The notes under the pieces are model-generated. The model was not told the DNA's origin. It worked only from the letters and a program-made list of their open reading frames with translations, and did not search any database. A stretch of 64,000 nucleotides of DNA from Fratercula arctica (taxonomy: Eukaryota; Chordata; Aves; Charadriiformes; Alcidae): assembly GCA_947846985.1 (NCBI GenBank), contig CANTUZ010000004.1, positions 620,001 through 684,000 on the forward strand. The letters are read 5' to 3'. Every line of letters starts with the position of its first letter. The stretch's first letter is position 1. Made by a program: the position numbers and the translations under genes. Shown in pieces: positions 11,551 through 25,168 of the stretch.

Positions 11551-14500
11551 GCTCACGTTCCGTCACCCCTGCTTAGAGGAGTTACATATTCACTGCAAAC
11601 AGAAGCCGCTTCCTTTGGGAGACTCCTGACCCCAGACAGAATTTCCCTTGCCTCTGTACCACAGCCTGCAGAATGAGCCACTGTCTTAAAAACAAACACT
11701 CAAACGCTGTGCTTCTCATTAGCCCCAAACTTTTGTCCCCTTATTCATGGGAAGGAGTACCTCGGCCATCGAGCAGTCATTTCAGTGGCGCCTCGCTGAA
11801 TAGGCCCTTATTTATATGTGCGGTGCCTGCCTGGCCTGCGGCTCTGTTTGGCTGAACTCCGGCAAACTGGAAGAATTATTCTCGCTGAAACTATGACACA
11901 GAGAGCATCAGGATCAGGCCACAAAGACTTAAATAAAGGCAACACGCACATAATAAAGCCACATGACAACTGATCATTACAAAAGGCTCTCTCTACAGAG
12001 TGATATATTGCATGAGTTTTCATCACGGTTCTCCGTGCTTTATCCAAATTCTGTCGTCCCTCAAGTTCAGATGACTTCTGTGCTTTGCTGTCATTTTCCC
12101 CCTCTGCAGTATCGACCCAAGGAGCAGACGGATCAAGAGCCCAGTCATGGTGCCCAGCAGCCTCAGCAGGAACCTTCTACACTAACCTGCCTCTCCTCGT
12201 CCTGCTTTAAAGTCGGTGAAGATCACAGGCAGACAGCGACAGTCGCAGTACCAACTAGCGTGGTAACAGCTCAAATATCAAAAGCACATTAAACCCATTG
12301 ACTGGGTCAATCATTTTGTCCTCTTCCTGTTAAGAACACCTCCAGTCTGAGATGGGAACCACAGCATTGCACAGCAGCTGAAAACCTAACCCCCCACTTG
12401 TAACCGTATCCCAGACGAGTCCCCAGTTTCACACGAGCCATCAGGCTGCCCCCAAAGCAGGTAACCAAGAGAGGAAAGGTGCGAGGGGGGTTCCAGCATC
12501 TGTACCACCGAAGTAAGACAGAAGAAATCCATATTGAGCAACCAGGGTTAGTTCTGACAGGATGGCGATATTTATACTGATGTGGTGAGATAATTAGTGC
12601 AAGCTCAGCATTATTTAGCTGACCCCGAGCCAAAAAACAGCCCTGCTGTCCAACAAGTGACAGTCCTCACTCCGATACCGGTCAGGCTGTGTCCCCAGAG
12701 ACTTTTATAAAGCAACTTACTACAGTTTGTCAATGCGAATCCCAAAAAGGGAGTATTGTCCGAGTTGCCCCCAAAGGCCACTGAACTTTTACAGAAAGGA
12801 GGGGTGAGGGGGAGAAAAGGAATGCTGGACACACACACACAAAAAAAGAGGGGGGGGTGGCGAATAAATATGACACGCTGGTGCAGATTAAGGGAAGGCA
12901 GCCTGAATATGCAACAGAAGTGCAGCCTGAACCCCAACACCTGCTGGATGTAATGGACTCTGAAGTGTTGTTTCAGAATTAATCAAGTCATTTAAAATCA
13001 TAGCTGTAGTCTCCATTCACTACTCCTGTGCATAAACGCGCTGATCCCGATACTAATCCATGTCGGGTGACTTGAGCAATATATCACCATAATTGCCGTT
13101 TTAGGGCTGCAAATTGGAGCTAAAATAACCAGATGCAAAAGAGATGGCCATATCATACTCTCAAGATGGATCTTCAAAGTTCAAGGAGAGTTCAAGCATG
13201 GAAGAGGCAATAGAGAGGGGTCAAGTGTAAGGAGATTGTTCATGTTCAAGAGGAATTAACTTTACAAATATATTGTTTCTGAGGTGGTAATTGTACCATC
13301 TTACAGCTATTCATACCTCATTTAATCTTTGCATTCTTCTCAGCCATTACAGTGATTGTTCCTCATTGAAATAAATTTGATTTTGACAAAATATTCTGTT
13401 TTAAAACCGCAAGTAATTTCCCCAAGATTTTTTGCTCTGAAAGAATCGTCTCTGAAACCACACAGCCCAGAAACAGCTACGAGATATTCAAACTACAGGC
13501 TCGGGATCCACGCGCAAGGCGAAAGCACTGAGACGCCGACTCATTTCGTTGTCAGGAAATAGGAAGTCAGTCCGCTTTACAACGATTAACAAACACAGAG
13601 CACGAGATCTCATCAAAAAGAGCATTAAGAGTGCTGTTCTCACCCACGGTGGGTCTGTGGGCCTGGTCTGGAAGCTTCAAAGTATTCAAGCAGTTGAGCT
13701 ACCACAGGTCTTAAGGCGACCAACACCAAAATGCCTTTTAGCATTCAAGGCTATTTTTTCCCATATAACTTGTCAAACAGAAGTTCACATGAGCAGACAA
13801 GTCAGTTGTTTTCCAAAGAAAGGAAGCAAGAGACATGGAGCATTCAAAGCTGGGACTGTAAGAACAGTAACAAATTGTACTGCTTTATTTTATCGAGACT
13901 TACAACAAAGTGAGTCTTCCATAGTAAAAGAAGCATATCTGCCATGAGAAAACAGTGGTCCTAACGCAGCTCTGCAGCCCTGTAAAATCAAAACAAAAGT
14001 ATTTTAATGAGCTGTAGGCCAAGCACATAAGGAAGTTTCAAGCCGCTCATCAGCACTAGTTTAAGAAGTTTCCTTGTCTGATAGGCTTCTCTTTTTAAGA
14101 AGTCACACGAGCCCATTAATCGAGTTCCTTTTCCCAGTTTCCAATTGCACCATTACAGTATGATTTCAGCTTATTGTTGAACTACCACCAGACACAAGAA
14201 TTACTGTTGGCATCTAATAAGTCATCCGCACAGCCCAGAGAGAAAATACACATGCCATTGTTTCTACAAGGCTGGGTCCTAAGAGTCTCTACTGCAAGGC
14301 TGTGATTTAAACTTGCTGCAGCTACAACTCCAGCAGACAAAGGGACAGCTTTTCAGGCAGTGTAAATCAGCAGAGCACCATTGTACTTGGGAGAGCTACG
14401 CTAATTCATCCTGGCGAGGATCTGGTGACCTGAGCACGTCCAAACAATGGCATTACAGAAAGCTAATGTGCTATGGGTTACTTGATAATTTCTGCAGCAT

Positions 14501-14595
14501 AATTGGCCAACATGGAAACGTTAGAAATGATTGAAGTTCATAACTAATTGCAACCATTACCGAGACAGCATTATTTATGATTAACTGCATGTAGT

Positions 14596-14620
14596 AGGCC
14601 TGATTCTGATTTCACTCACA
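14596..14620. repeat. Possible fragment of an ancient palindromic amniote repeat
   Basis: AGGCCTGATTCTGATTTCAC resembles the terminal arm of the same class of dispersed palindromic repeats. Recognised by eye only. Confidence 0.3.
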
Positions 14621-15288
14621 TCTCATTCCAGTCAGATTTTCGACAGGCAGCTTGTGACGTTTCCTGCGTGCCCAGCTTCCGGGAGGGGCCAGCCCTCACG
14701 GCTACAGCTGTGTTCGCAGCATGTGCAGTTCGACATCATACCGAGACATCAGAAAAGTCGGGTCTTGGCTGCTTGAACTCTAAGCTCAGTGGAAAAGCGT
14801 CGGCTTTCATTTCCCTGCGGGCAGAACTCTACTAGCCCACTCGCGGGTCACTGCCCGCCACTGCTTCAGGCAGCGTGGTGGCTCCTCCGCCTCTGGACTC
14901 CCATACGTACCTGGCTGGCGGGCAGGGTGGGACTACCGCAGCCTCGTTGGACAGGTTCAGCGCTGGCATTACCTGGGTTTCCTACCTGCACGTGAAGCTG
15001 TGTATGGAACAGGGCAGATGTCCTCAAGAAGCTTACAGCGCATTTACAGCGCAAAATAAACGGCTCGAATCAGTTTTCTCCCATAGGTCTGACCACTGAG
15101 TCTTGACGGGAGCTTTGGGGAGCTGGCCTCTCTTGGAGACCTGCTTTCAACCGTTGGTGCTCAGCTTAGAAACCTGGCTGGTGGGAAGACGGCTCACGGC
15201 AGCATTGCTTGAATAACTTCGGAACTTTCTGAACAGAGAGAAAAACCAGTGTCAATCCAACTATTACTGCCCCGAACACAAACACACT

Positions 15289-15322
15289 AATATATATTTA
15301 TATATAATATATTTATATAAAA
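15289..15322. repeat. AT microsatellite
   Basis: A TATATATTTATATATAATAT-type tract, partly self-complementary. Nothing suggests a gene beside it. Confidence 0.8.
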
Positions 15323-17999
15323 AATGTATGAAAATCAAGTCTCTGACAAAGTCCTCTGGTCGGACACGCTCAGTATGTCTGACACAGCCAAGTCAAAGCC
15401 TGCAATCTCTTGTGCAGAATGAATAGTTCCACATCTTTATTTTCCCCGCGAGCCCTTGTCTAAAAACAATCATCTGCAAATTATAATTTTTCTTCACCTT
15501 TCATAAATATCAGCAATAGTGCAGCCCTCTCTCCCCCTCTCTTTTTCTTATTCAGGATATCAGGCAGATAAGAGTTATCAGTAAAGGTCATCCTCAATTT
15601 CTGTACAGAAATGATCTGTCTCCGGTATGTAATAAACATTTATCCATGCCTTTATTAGCTATATTGGATCTGACAGTTCTGTTAAACCATTTTCTTTCAT
15701 TTTGCTAGGTCATGACGGTTAATGCTGCTAAAAAATCTCATCACTGCTTTTGATCACTGTATTGTCTTCTCGGTATTATCAGGATTTTGTAAAGGTAAGC
15801 ACTGGCTGGAATGACCTATTAAAGTTACAGCCCGTTGAGTTCCTGGCTTTTTTCTCACCACAATAAAAAAGCGAAGGAGTGCAAACCATAAATTCTACTT
15901 TCAGGGATATATTTAGTTGTGCAGTTGACATTTAGTAGAGCAGTCACTTTAAGCCCACTTTGCGTTGGTTTCACTCCATCTTTTTCACATCCTTGAGTTT
16001 CTGAAATGGTGTTGGAAGCCACACCATGGCAAATGAGCCCAATTAGTGGGACCAGGAGGTGGTGTCCCAGTTAACCCCTGCCACGCCAGCAGCGCGTTAG
16101 GCATCTGCTCAGGACTTTTAAACAATTCCCGTGATTTACGAAGCCGGCTCCATCTGCAGACTGGGAAGCATTTAAAGCGTTTTCCTTCACTCTCGGGTGC
16201 TCGTCGCAGAGCAGCCTGTATTCCAGACCCCAGCAATATTCACCACAGCACTGGAAAAGAGTCACCTATGTCAGACTCCCTGCAATTTTCACCTCCCTCC
16301 ACCCAGGTCTATGTTTCAACCACCAGGACAGACTTTCCTTCAGCTTAGCATTAGTCAGCTGCATCTAAGCCCAGGGTGCCTTTCTTCGCCAAGAAAAAAA
16401 AAACAAACAAAAAGAATGCCCAAAACCCCACTCTACTGACTGCAGAACTGGGCAACACGGGGATATGGGGATACTGCAGACAGTCTAATTGACTTCACGG
16501 GAGCTACATTAAATATCCATAGCTAAAAATCTTAATTTCTGCCTGAAACCCTGTTTTCAGTTACGGACTGTAACAAGGGGCTTGAGGTCAGCGGTACAAA
16601 AGAGCATATTATCTCTTCCTGTAAGCAATATGTTGCTTTTCAGTTTCCTCAAGTGTCCCCGTCTTTGGCAGCAACAACCCACACTCTTCTCTTCTTTTCT
16701 GCAGCTTCACTGACTTCCAAAGGCACACGGGGATGGACGAATGCAGCAACTCAAAAGAACAACAAGCAAAATGTTTTCCTGGTCTCCAGGACAAAAGGCG
16801 TATCAAAAAGACAAATGCCTCCGAGTGCTTCTCCGTATGCTCTCCATCTCCTTGTGTCCTGTGAGTCCATGTTCACCACGGTCTGCGTGATAGACACTTG
16901 CACCAGGAGAAGAGGTTCTACCTCCTCCATAGAGAGGAACGACAACCTCGTATACACAGAGGCTTGCGTCTCTGCTGCCAGGACGCCGGTAAGCCGTGGG
17001 GAAATGCAGAAATACCCTACCCTGGCTTTCTGCGTGCCAAAAATCTCACAACTTTCAACCAAAGAAGTCCAAGGGTGTTAACCCTGATGCCCCAGCTAAC
17101 TTAGCCCAAACCCTGCTCCTGGTACCCACATTTGGAGAGAGAGGCCTCTCTTCCTTGTCTCTAAATGGCCACCCAGCGTAAGGATCTCCCCATAATAATT
17201 CATGAACAGGCTTCAAATGGTGCGGGCTTGGAAGTGGAGGCTGGCTCAGACACGATTATCCCTTTCACCAGCCTAAGTTGGAAGTGCGGACAATAGACAC
17301 ACAGACCAATAGATGCACTCTGACCTTGATGTTTCAGACCACCAGGCTGTTAAACAAGAGGCAGGACCCCTGTGGTCATGGGAATCTCCAGCACGTGTTT
17401 AAAACTGTAACGCTATATTTATTGGTGAACTTTGCCTAAGCTATCTCTAACATTTTTCAAGTGCACATCTACTTGCAAGATTTTATGCACCCTGTATACA
17501 CACAGACATACACACAGGCATAAGGCGAGGAAGAGAAAGATAACTCCTCCTAACAGCTTTTAGAAGACCAGTTAGCGGCAGCTACTGCCTGCAATTTTTC
17601 ACCTATCACCCCTGCTCCTTTAGTTCGGTTGATAAATAAAATTCTTCTACTGATCCGTCTCATACCATGAACAGGTAAATCTATGCCCTGTTGAAGACGA
17701 GAGTTTTGGCCCAGAGTTCCACTTCCTAGGTGTTCTGATTAAAAACAGCAAAGTCATTTCTGATGGCTGGGAGCGACTGAATTGTTGATTCATGTGCTAC
17801 AGAGAATTCATCTTAAGTAGCCAGCTTTGCCAGGCTGAGCTCACTCTGTACGTTCCTCCTGTACACATCAGAGCAGCACTCAAAGCGGATACGCAACAAA
17901 TTGGTTTTGAAGGGACAAGTCTTCCAGGAAGATGGAAGTCCTGATGTCTGACTTCTACATGAGCTAGCAGATTTGTGCAAAGAAGAGAGAACATCCATT
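15323..17999. other. Gene-free sequence
   Basis: A/T-rich first part (15330-16000), then ordinary unique sequence. An A run lies at about 16396-16420. Overlapping frames on both strands near 16650-17080 cancel each other as evidence for coding. Confidence 0.55.
16485..16507. repeat. Possible fragment of an ancient palindromic amniote repeat
   Basis: ATTGACTTCACGGGAGCTAC resembles the central part of these repeats (ATTGACTTCAATGGAGCTAC type), with two differences. Confidence 0.3.
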
Positions 18000-18760
18000 A
18001 AAATGACCTAATTGACCAATTTGCCAAGTTATTTGTCTTTAAAATGAGAGATTTTACATGTCCTGCTATATGCTGATGAATTTTAGTAGCGGAGAATAAA
18101 CACGGTCCTAAAAAATAAAATTCATATCCAGATAATGCAGCTGGTAGTTAATGATTACAATATGTGACGCTTCAAATATACCAGGTCGATGGCATTTAGC
18201 TGATTTGTCTTCCCTTTTTTTTGCTAAGCAGGTCGGTAAAAGAAGAAAAACGGTTGATCTATTAATAAGTTTAATGCAACCTTGAAATAAATTACATTCA
18301 AAAGCTAGAAGCCTGATTCAGTTTAATAGTTAAATCATTTATTCCTACGCTGAATAAAAAGAAAAAAAAATCCTGCCCTGAAGTCATTATCAGCATGATC
18401 CTCTATTTGAAGTGTCGCAAAATGTTCAAGGACGGCCCTTGCGATTTGGCCAAAAGGAAACAACGTGCTCAGCGGCTCTTTGCAGGCCAAAGAAAATGGA
18501 GACTCCCAGTATGAGAATATTAAAATTATTATGGCTTTTGCAACAGGGGGCACGATTGTTAGTGGCCCCCTTCCCCTGACGGCCAAGCTGTGTTCCTCCC
18601 TGCCGTGAACATTCATTGTCATACCTAATATTTGCATGCTTTGATAATAATAAGATTGTCAAGATAATAGCAGGGAAGTTTCAGTAGAAACTCAATTTTC
18701 AAAAGCCAGCTGTGCACGGCCCCAGTCGCTTTTTCTAAGAAGATGCCTTCAAAAAGCAAA
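18000..18760. promoter_or_regulatory. Candidate conserved non-coding block
   Basis: A/T-rich, with many homeobox-type cores (TTAATGATTACAATATG near 18148). Minus-strand frames at 18335-18662 resemble nothing known. Regulatory nature is inferred only. Confidence 0.25.
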
Positions 18761-21514
18761 ATTAAGCCTCGCTCATGAGAAAAAAAGAAAATATTCCCCT
18801 CCCCAAAAGAAGAAGAAGAAAGGAAAGAAGGGTCATTGGACAAGAGAGGGATGAAAACCACTTCCTGGAAAAATTATTTTTACATGAGCTTAAACTTCTT
18901 TTTGTTCCCAAAAGCCTTTTGGTCAGTGCAAGCAAATAAGGGTGCAAACAGAAGAGCAGGTCTTAAATCAGAGAATAATTACCTTTGTGAGCTTTATTGA
19001 TTGCACTGATCTAGCTGAAAGAGTTTGGGGGCTTTTCCCTCTCACCCACCTTTTTGCATGACATAACCATTCAACAGCTCAAATGAGGTGGGACATAATG
19101 TGATTTTTGGGAAGAATGGTACTATTGTTGAAGTCCACAAAATCTGTATTTCTTCGGGTTTCGGCAAACTTGCTCCTTTGTCCACACAAAATAATGGCTT
19201 AAAAAAAGAAAGGAAAACCAAAAAAAGTCCGCTCCCTCTTCCCTTTTGCCCTTTATCCCTATTTCAGACTACGTTATCCTGAGTTATCTAAGCTCAGGGA
19301 CTTTTAAACACTCGTGAAAAAGCTCTGCAGGGGTAAACATCGAGGGCCGAGCCCTCATCAGCGAAGAAGCCAAACCTCTTTCCTGTACATCAGGGGGGCT
19401 CCCCAGCAACTACAGCAGCTGAAGGCCTGCGCCGTGCCTGCGTTAGGCAGTCTTCACGCGTCTCTTAAGTGCTTTTTGCTCCCTTTCGCGTCATTTTACA
19501 CTTTAATAGCTTTCTTTTTCAGGTGATCTGAATTCAAGTGATTTTCCCGGTGCCATATGCTCCTCTCCAACTCAGTTGAGACACAGAAATTAGCTATTTG
19601 CTTCTGGGTCCGCGAACTTACTTTCTGTGAACGGACTCCACTGAGATGCGCTGGTCTGCAGCAACCAAAGCCCTGAAGCCCTTTTCACCCAGAGGGAGAG
19701 AGAGGATCAGAGTCAACCTAAGATCAGCCTACTACGGGGCAGAAAACATCTCAAGCCAAGCCAACCATCACCCTCACGTGTTGACTGTGCCGCCATTTCT
19801 GCAATTCAAACAGGTCTGTATAATTCTTCAGCGTAACTAAACTCACAGAGCGCCGTTCATACAGTCCGAAACGCAGGCGATTGAATCCCACGACACTTTA
19901 GATCATTTGTACCAAGCAGGGAGTGCTCATGGTGAGATCTGTAGGGAAGGGGAAAAGACCAACTTTAACTCTTGGGCCTGCCAGCAGAGATCCATCCACT
20001 GAGCCCCCTCAGGTTTTTTTCCTAGTGTACAGCAGAAAGCAGACTTTACAGGACAAGTGGCAGTCCGTAGTTTGCTCCATTTTTTGCACGTTTCAACCTT
20101 GAAGCAGCTGATGGGGTGAGTTACCTGGGAGGTTTTGGACACCACATGGCTTTATATGTTTCTGGCCCTTGTAGGCTGCGAGAGAGTCAGAAGCAGCTGG
20201 GATGCAGGCACAGAAACCTGTCTTGTCACTGGCTCGTGCCCAGTGAAATACATACAGCAAGAGTGAAATGAGCATCAACTACCAACAGGCGAAATGCCTA
20301 CACTGACTCACATTTGCAGCGCATTGCTGTCTGAGCAGGAATCATCACAGAAGATGCAGCACGGAACAGGAGCAAAAGCCGAGAGGAGTGCTTAGGCGGA
20401 GCTGGAGCCTCAGGCAAGACCCGCTGGAAAGACATTTCCTCAAAGGTAACGGTTCCCCAGAGCAGCCAGGAAGCTGCTGAGGGAGTGTAAATCTGAAAGA
20501 GAAATCAACAACAATGAACAGAGATGTTAGCTAACTTGATACTCTTAAAATAAATAAATACTGAAGTAAGAATGGTAAGTCCTACCCTCGCTTCTGCCAG
20601 CACAGCCTTTTTCAGCGAGGTTTGAAGAGCAGATCAGAGCGCTAATAATTCATCACTTCCTCCCGCTGACCGATACGGACAATGGTACCCCACCACCATC
20701 TCCCCTGTTAGGGGACAACAAAAAGACAACGAAAACAGGTTTTGAAATGCTTTCAAGTACACGCTGTAATTCTAGCAGTGTGGAGACAGACGTATATTTA
20801 TGCAAACATTGTCTCAGCAGCACAGCCTCGCTACTCCAAAAAGTGCCAATGCCAGGCGCGCTCACCTATTTCTGCCTTTGTCGCTTCCGTGCTTCAGGCA
20901 GCAAGTGGATTTTGGTGTGCCATACGTAAGGCTATTTCTTTGTTTCATCTTGTGCTAAACTACCCATTTGCAGCAAAAGAAATCAGAAGCACGTCCAAAC
21001 AATACGTATCTGCAATAGCGACTGCCCCACTGCAGCAACAGCCTCTTTCACTACGCCAAACTGAAGTACAGCTCCAAAGTGCTTGGATTAAGGAGCTTAT
21101 GGAAAGCAACTGTATTGCATATATTTATAACCGCACATGCATAAACATACATACAAACATCTATACACGCTGTGAAAGAAAATAAATGTTCTAGCGTGGT
21201 AAGTTCACTTGCAATGGGCAACTAAGCATCCAATGCCACACACCAATGAAAGGGAGATATTTGTGGCCTCAAATTGTTATTATTTCTGTATTACACCTTC
21301 TCCTGTTGTTTGGATTGTCTGGAGTTCCATCAGTGTAAAAGACAGCAGAAAAGCCGGTCTCTAATTCACTGCAAGAAAGTCCATATTTAAAACAGTGAAA
21401 CTTGTCAAAATTTGACTTCTTAAATTTTACATAAACAGGGCTACTTGATTTAATGTTTTCCTTGCAGGTGAGAAAGCACTCAACGCATTTGTCATCGTGG
21501 TACCAGGTCTTGGG

Positions 21515-21547
21515 GAAAAAAAAAAAAATCAAAAAAAAAAAAAAAAG
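21515..21547 (+). repeat. Poly(A)-rich tract
   Basis: Two long A runs split by TC. Simple repeat only. Confidence 0.85.
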
Positions 21548-22804
21548 TACCAGAAGCGTCTTCAGTGTCAGCCGGGATCGCAGCCTCCCGTAGGAGGCAA
21601 AGGGAAAAGCTGCATCAACCACCAGTACGGGAGGCAGCGCTCTCAGCTCAAGTCAAGAGAGTGGAAACAGCTCGAACTCCCTGACAACTTTATTTCTCTC
21701 TCCGTGCCCGCGCTCCCGCTCTGAATTCCTGATGTGCAACTCATTTGTCCTTTAGGAGCTTACAAGTTGACATCGTCATGCCTTTCAGGAGGAAATCTGT
21801 CAGTAGAGCACGAAGAAGAAATCAAAGGGGTAGAAAGCAAGGAACAAACCCCAATTTTTAGTCCAAAACATCGGACCTATACAGCATATAGGATTTGAGG
21901 GGTTTCCTGGCTTTTTCCCCCCGTGGACAAGCAAGGGAGCGTGCATTTTGCTGAGAGCTGCTCCGTCTCAAAGGCCAATGGTCCGACTCCTGCCTGCAAC
22001 GCAAGTTTATCCTCAAGCTGGCTGATCTGTTCCTTTGAGAGGGGCAGTATGGGACAGAGCAGGGGAAGGGGAAGTGGGGGGAAGCTTTTCTTTACACTCG
22101 TGCTGTTCTCAATGTGGACCATCTGTGCCCCCAGCTGGAGTGCTGGAGATGGTCTGGCACTTGAACCACACCATATTTACAGATCTAAACACAAATGGCT
22201 ACTGCCTGATTGTTTCATGATTCATTAGTCAGACAAGCTCTCCTCTCCCGCCAGCACAGCTGTTACAGAGTAAACCTTTGTCACTTAATAGGCCTGATTA
22301 TTACTTTCCATCAAAGGTATTGATCTGTGTCATCTCTACTTAAGGGAAAAGGGGAGAAGCGAAAAGGGGACCAAAATGTGTCGGGAAAACAAGAAAAGGG
22401 GGGGAGGGGGAATTAAAAAACAATGACATTTGTATGGTGAGTAGAGGCACCGGTCAAATACATTTAAATCTTTCCTGGATGTACTGTATTCATGTATTCA
22501 TTTACCACAGTGACTAGGTTACTCATGGAGATGAAACGTCTCACATGATGTGGCGTTCCTTGCACTGCACCAGACTGCTGCAGTCACACAATATGGCCAC
22601 GCATATAATTGGTCGGCCAAATACACAGTGTGAATTGACAAATAGTATTAAAAAAAAAACAGAAATCAATTAAGTCACGCAGCAGAAGGTAAAAATACAG
22701 GTTCATCTCTATATGGCACGAGATTAGATGAAGAGAGTAATAGCGAGACTTCAGACAACCATCCCAGGGTTAAGCCCTCGGACACCCAAGTCAGCGGTGC
22801 TACC

Positions 22805-22833
22805 CCAATTTACACCAGCGGAGGAGCTGGCCC
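22805..22833. repeat. Possible fragment of an ancient palindromic amniote repeat
   Basis: AATTTACACCAGCGGAGGAG followed by CTGGCCC closely resembles the outer arm of the same repeat class (ATTTACACCAGCTGAGGATC then TGGCCC). It is the clearest of the five fragments. Confidence 0.4.
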
Positions 22834-25112
22834 TTTTTGTTTAGCAAAGGAGCTGGGGATAGAACGTGGTCTATTACAAAATAGCAATGCAGAGTGTATT
22901 TACCACAGCTTGAGAGCTTCTCGTGGCTCCAGCAGCCGCCTGACAAGCTGCCATTGCAGCAATTGCAGTGTTATTGCAAATTCACTCACTCCATTGGCGG
23001 GATGAGGTTTGCAACATCCAGATCGAGAGTTTCATGGCCTCTCTGACTCACAACACTCTTATTAGTAGCATTATCGCTCCCCTGCTGTATTTGAGGTGGT
23101 ACCTGGTACCCACCGCTCCGGCGACCGAGTGGACAGCGGACCTGGCGGCAGGCTCAGCTGTGGCAGTGGGGAGCGAGCTCTCGAGGAAAGATGGCTTCGC
23201 TCTCCATTTTCCTAGCGTTTAAGGGATCTTCTCTCCCAGATCCCATGTCCGGTCCTCTTTCAGACTAAGCAGCAGTGAAGGACTGGGAACTATGGGACAG
23301 AAAAGGAGCCACAGCAGAAACCGCTTGGCTTGCGCCAAGCAAGCAGCACAACAGTGTCACTACTCGAGCTACCGGAATCAAAGAGGAATAAGAGCCGTTA
23401 AGTGTGACTTCAGAGCCAAACAGGACATATATAAAACTAGCGTGAATGTTTCAAGTCCTGCATTCAGTTCACTCTCCCAATTTGGGAACAGTTTCAGGAA
23501 CAACCCCAAATTACTGCTGCTCAGCTATCCCGGAACACGTTCTTTCTGGGTGAAATCCGCTCCCCTTGTTCTAAGTCTCAGTAGGACAGGGCAAGGAATA
23601 ATCATTTTAGCCTTTCTGGACCAGCAAAGTCCAGAACCCAAACTCATTCCTCCACAGCAGAATAAGTCAGTCCTTGGTTATACTGGCATGCACACCAAGG
23701 AGAAAGCAAGCTCTAACACCAAGCAAGCTATTACAGGATGGGACGTATTTTCCAGATGAGAACAGAACAATTAACAAACGTGTAGGCCACTGGTAAACAC
23801 TCAAAGGGGATCTTGTAGTTTTCCTTGTGCAGCTTGTTTGCCGTGCAGTCCTGCAAGGACCGCCTCGATTTTCCTCACCTTCCAACAAACTCCTTTTCCC
23901 CCCACCAATACCTCTCAAGAGCAGTCTATAAATACAAGGAGCTTTTCCTCAAACCAAGACTCGTGTTTTCAAAGCAAAGAGGTCGGTAAGACGTTACACA
24001 GGGAATAGCAGCCGTTTAAGGTAAAGCACTGTTGAGAGAAATGAAGGAGAAAGAGGGGGAGCCTCAGTCAGTGGCGTGGAAGACCGGCTCTAAGCACTTC
24101 GTTTTCCCGAGATTAGCCTGTCCCCAGGGCCATACCTGCCGTGTCCAGTCGAGGTTCGTGGAGTGCAATGACAGATGCCGTCCCTGCATGTCAGTGGGCA
24201 GGGAAGCAACAGACGCTCTCACGAGAGAAGTACACATGCGTGTGCGCAGTTATGCCATGGAATATTCTTTTACAGTCCAGCTTCCACCCAACGCTCTGAA
24301 ACAGAACAAAATTCATGTGCTTTTCTTACTTAATCTGTGCCCCTAAGAAAATGCGGCCCTTCCACACTAGTATTCCCCCTGGCCCACTAAGATCGCACTT
24401 CTACCCACTCACTCCCACATGCCGAGGCATATGCGTTTTCACTGGATGGAAAGAAAAATCAGAAGACTGCAGCACATGATGCCAAGCCAGAGTTGTGGTG
24501 CACACAATCCACAGGAAAGTGTCGCTTGGCAATCCTGCGTGTGCTCAGCTTCCCGCCAAGGGCCCAGCGTTGTCCCTGTGCCAGGAAATCAGCCACTCAG
24601 CTAACAGGCAAAGCAGCGGCCACAGAAGACGGAGAAGCAGAAGGGAGCCGTCAAACCCAAGAGACATGCTCGCTCTCTTCTCCTCGTGCGCTACAACAAA
24701 TAGCAGGGGGGTAGGGGTGGGCATGGGAGCGAGGAACCGGAGAGATGCTGGAAATTTTAGCTTAACCCATTTACCTTTCTAATGCACCTAGGAAAAAAAC
24801 TGCTCAGTCAGTGTTTAAAGAGGGACCAAACCCAACATACTGAGACGGTACCTTAAGACCTTCGGTTATGAGCGAAAACCTTCCCATTGATGAGCTGTCT
24901 TGGAATGGAAAACAGTGACATTTTGTCAGTGAATCATTTAGAAGCAGGCTGAGCAAAACAGTCAGAAACAGGCTGTTAGGAACATTCCTGCAGTAGGCAG
25001 GTCTTTGCCATTGCCGATGCTTCATTTTCTTCCCTTGAAAATGATGTTTGATTCTGCTGGTTGGTGGCAAGGCTAGAGCAAGAAGCCAGCAAGCGAGAGT
25101 AAAGACACACGC

Positions 25113-25168
25113 ACAAAAAAAAAAAAACTCAAACAAACAAACAAAAAAAAAACAAAAAAAAAAAACCC
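25113..25168 (+). repeat. A-rich (CAAA)-type simple repeat
   Basis: Runs of 9 to 13 A separated by C, including (ACAA)n steps. There is no retroelement body upstream that would make this a poly(A) tail. Confidence 0.85.

Larger units (their letters stand above)
9751..15288. other. Gene-free sequence with faint old repeats
   Basis: Unique sequence holding the possible SINE and palindromic-repeat fragments listed separately and a short AC run near 12829-12840. No exon recognised; 13549-13947 plus is a 132-codon frame without known similarity. Confidence 0.55.

Noticed and set aside
18540..18553. CTCF-like motif GCAACAGGGGGCAC
   Set aside because: Several consensus positions mismatch; not strong enough without binding data.
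25113..25168. Poly(A) tail of a processed pseudogene
   Set aside because: No gene-like or retroelement sequence precedes it and no target duplication is visible.
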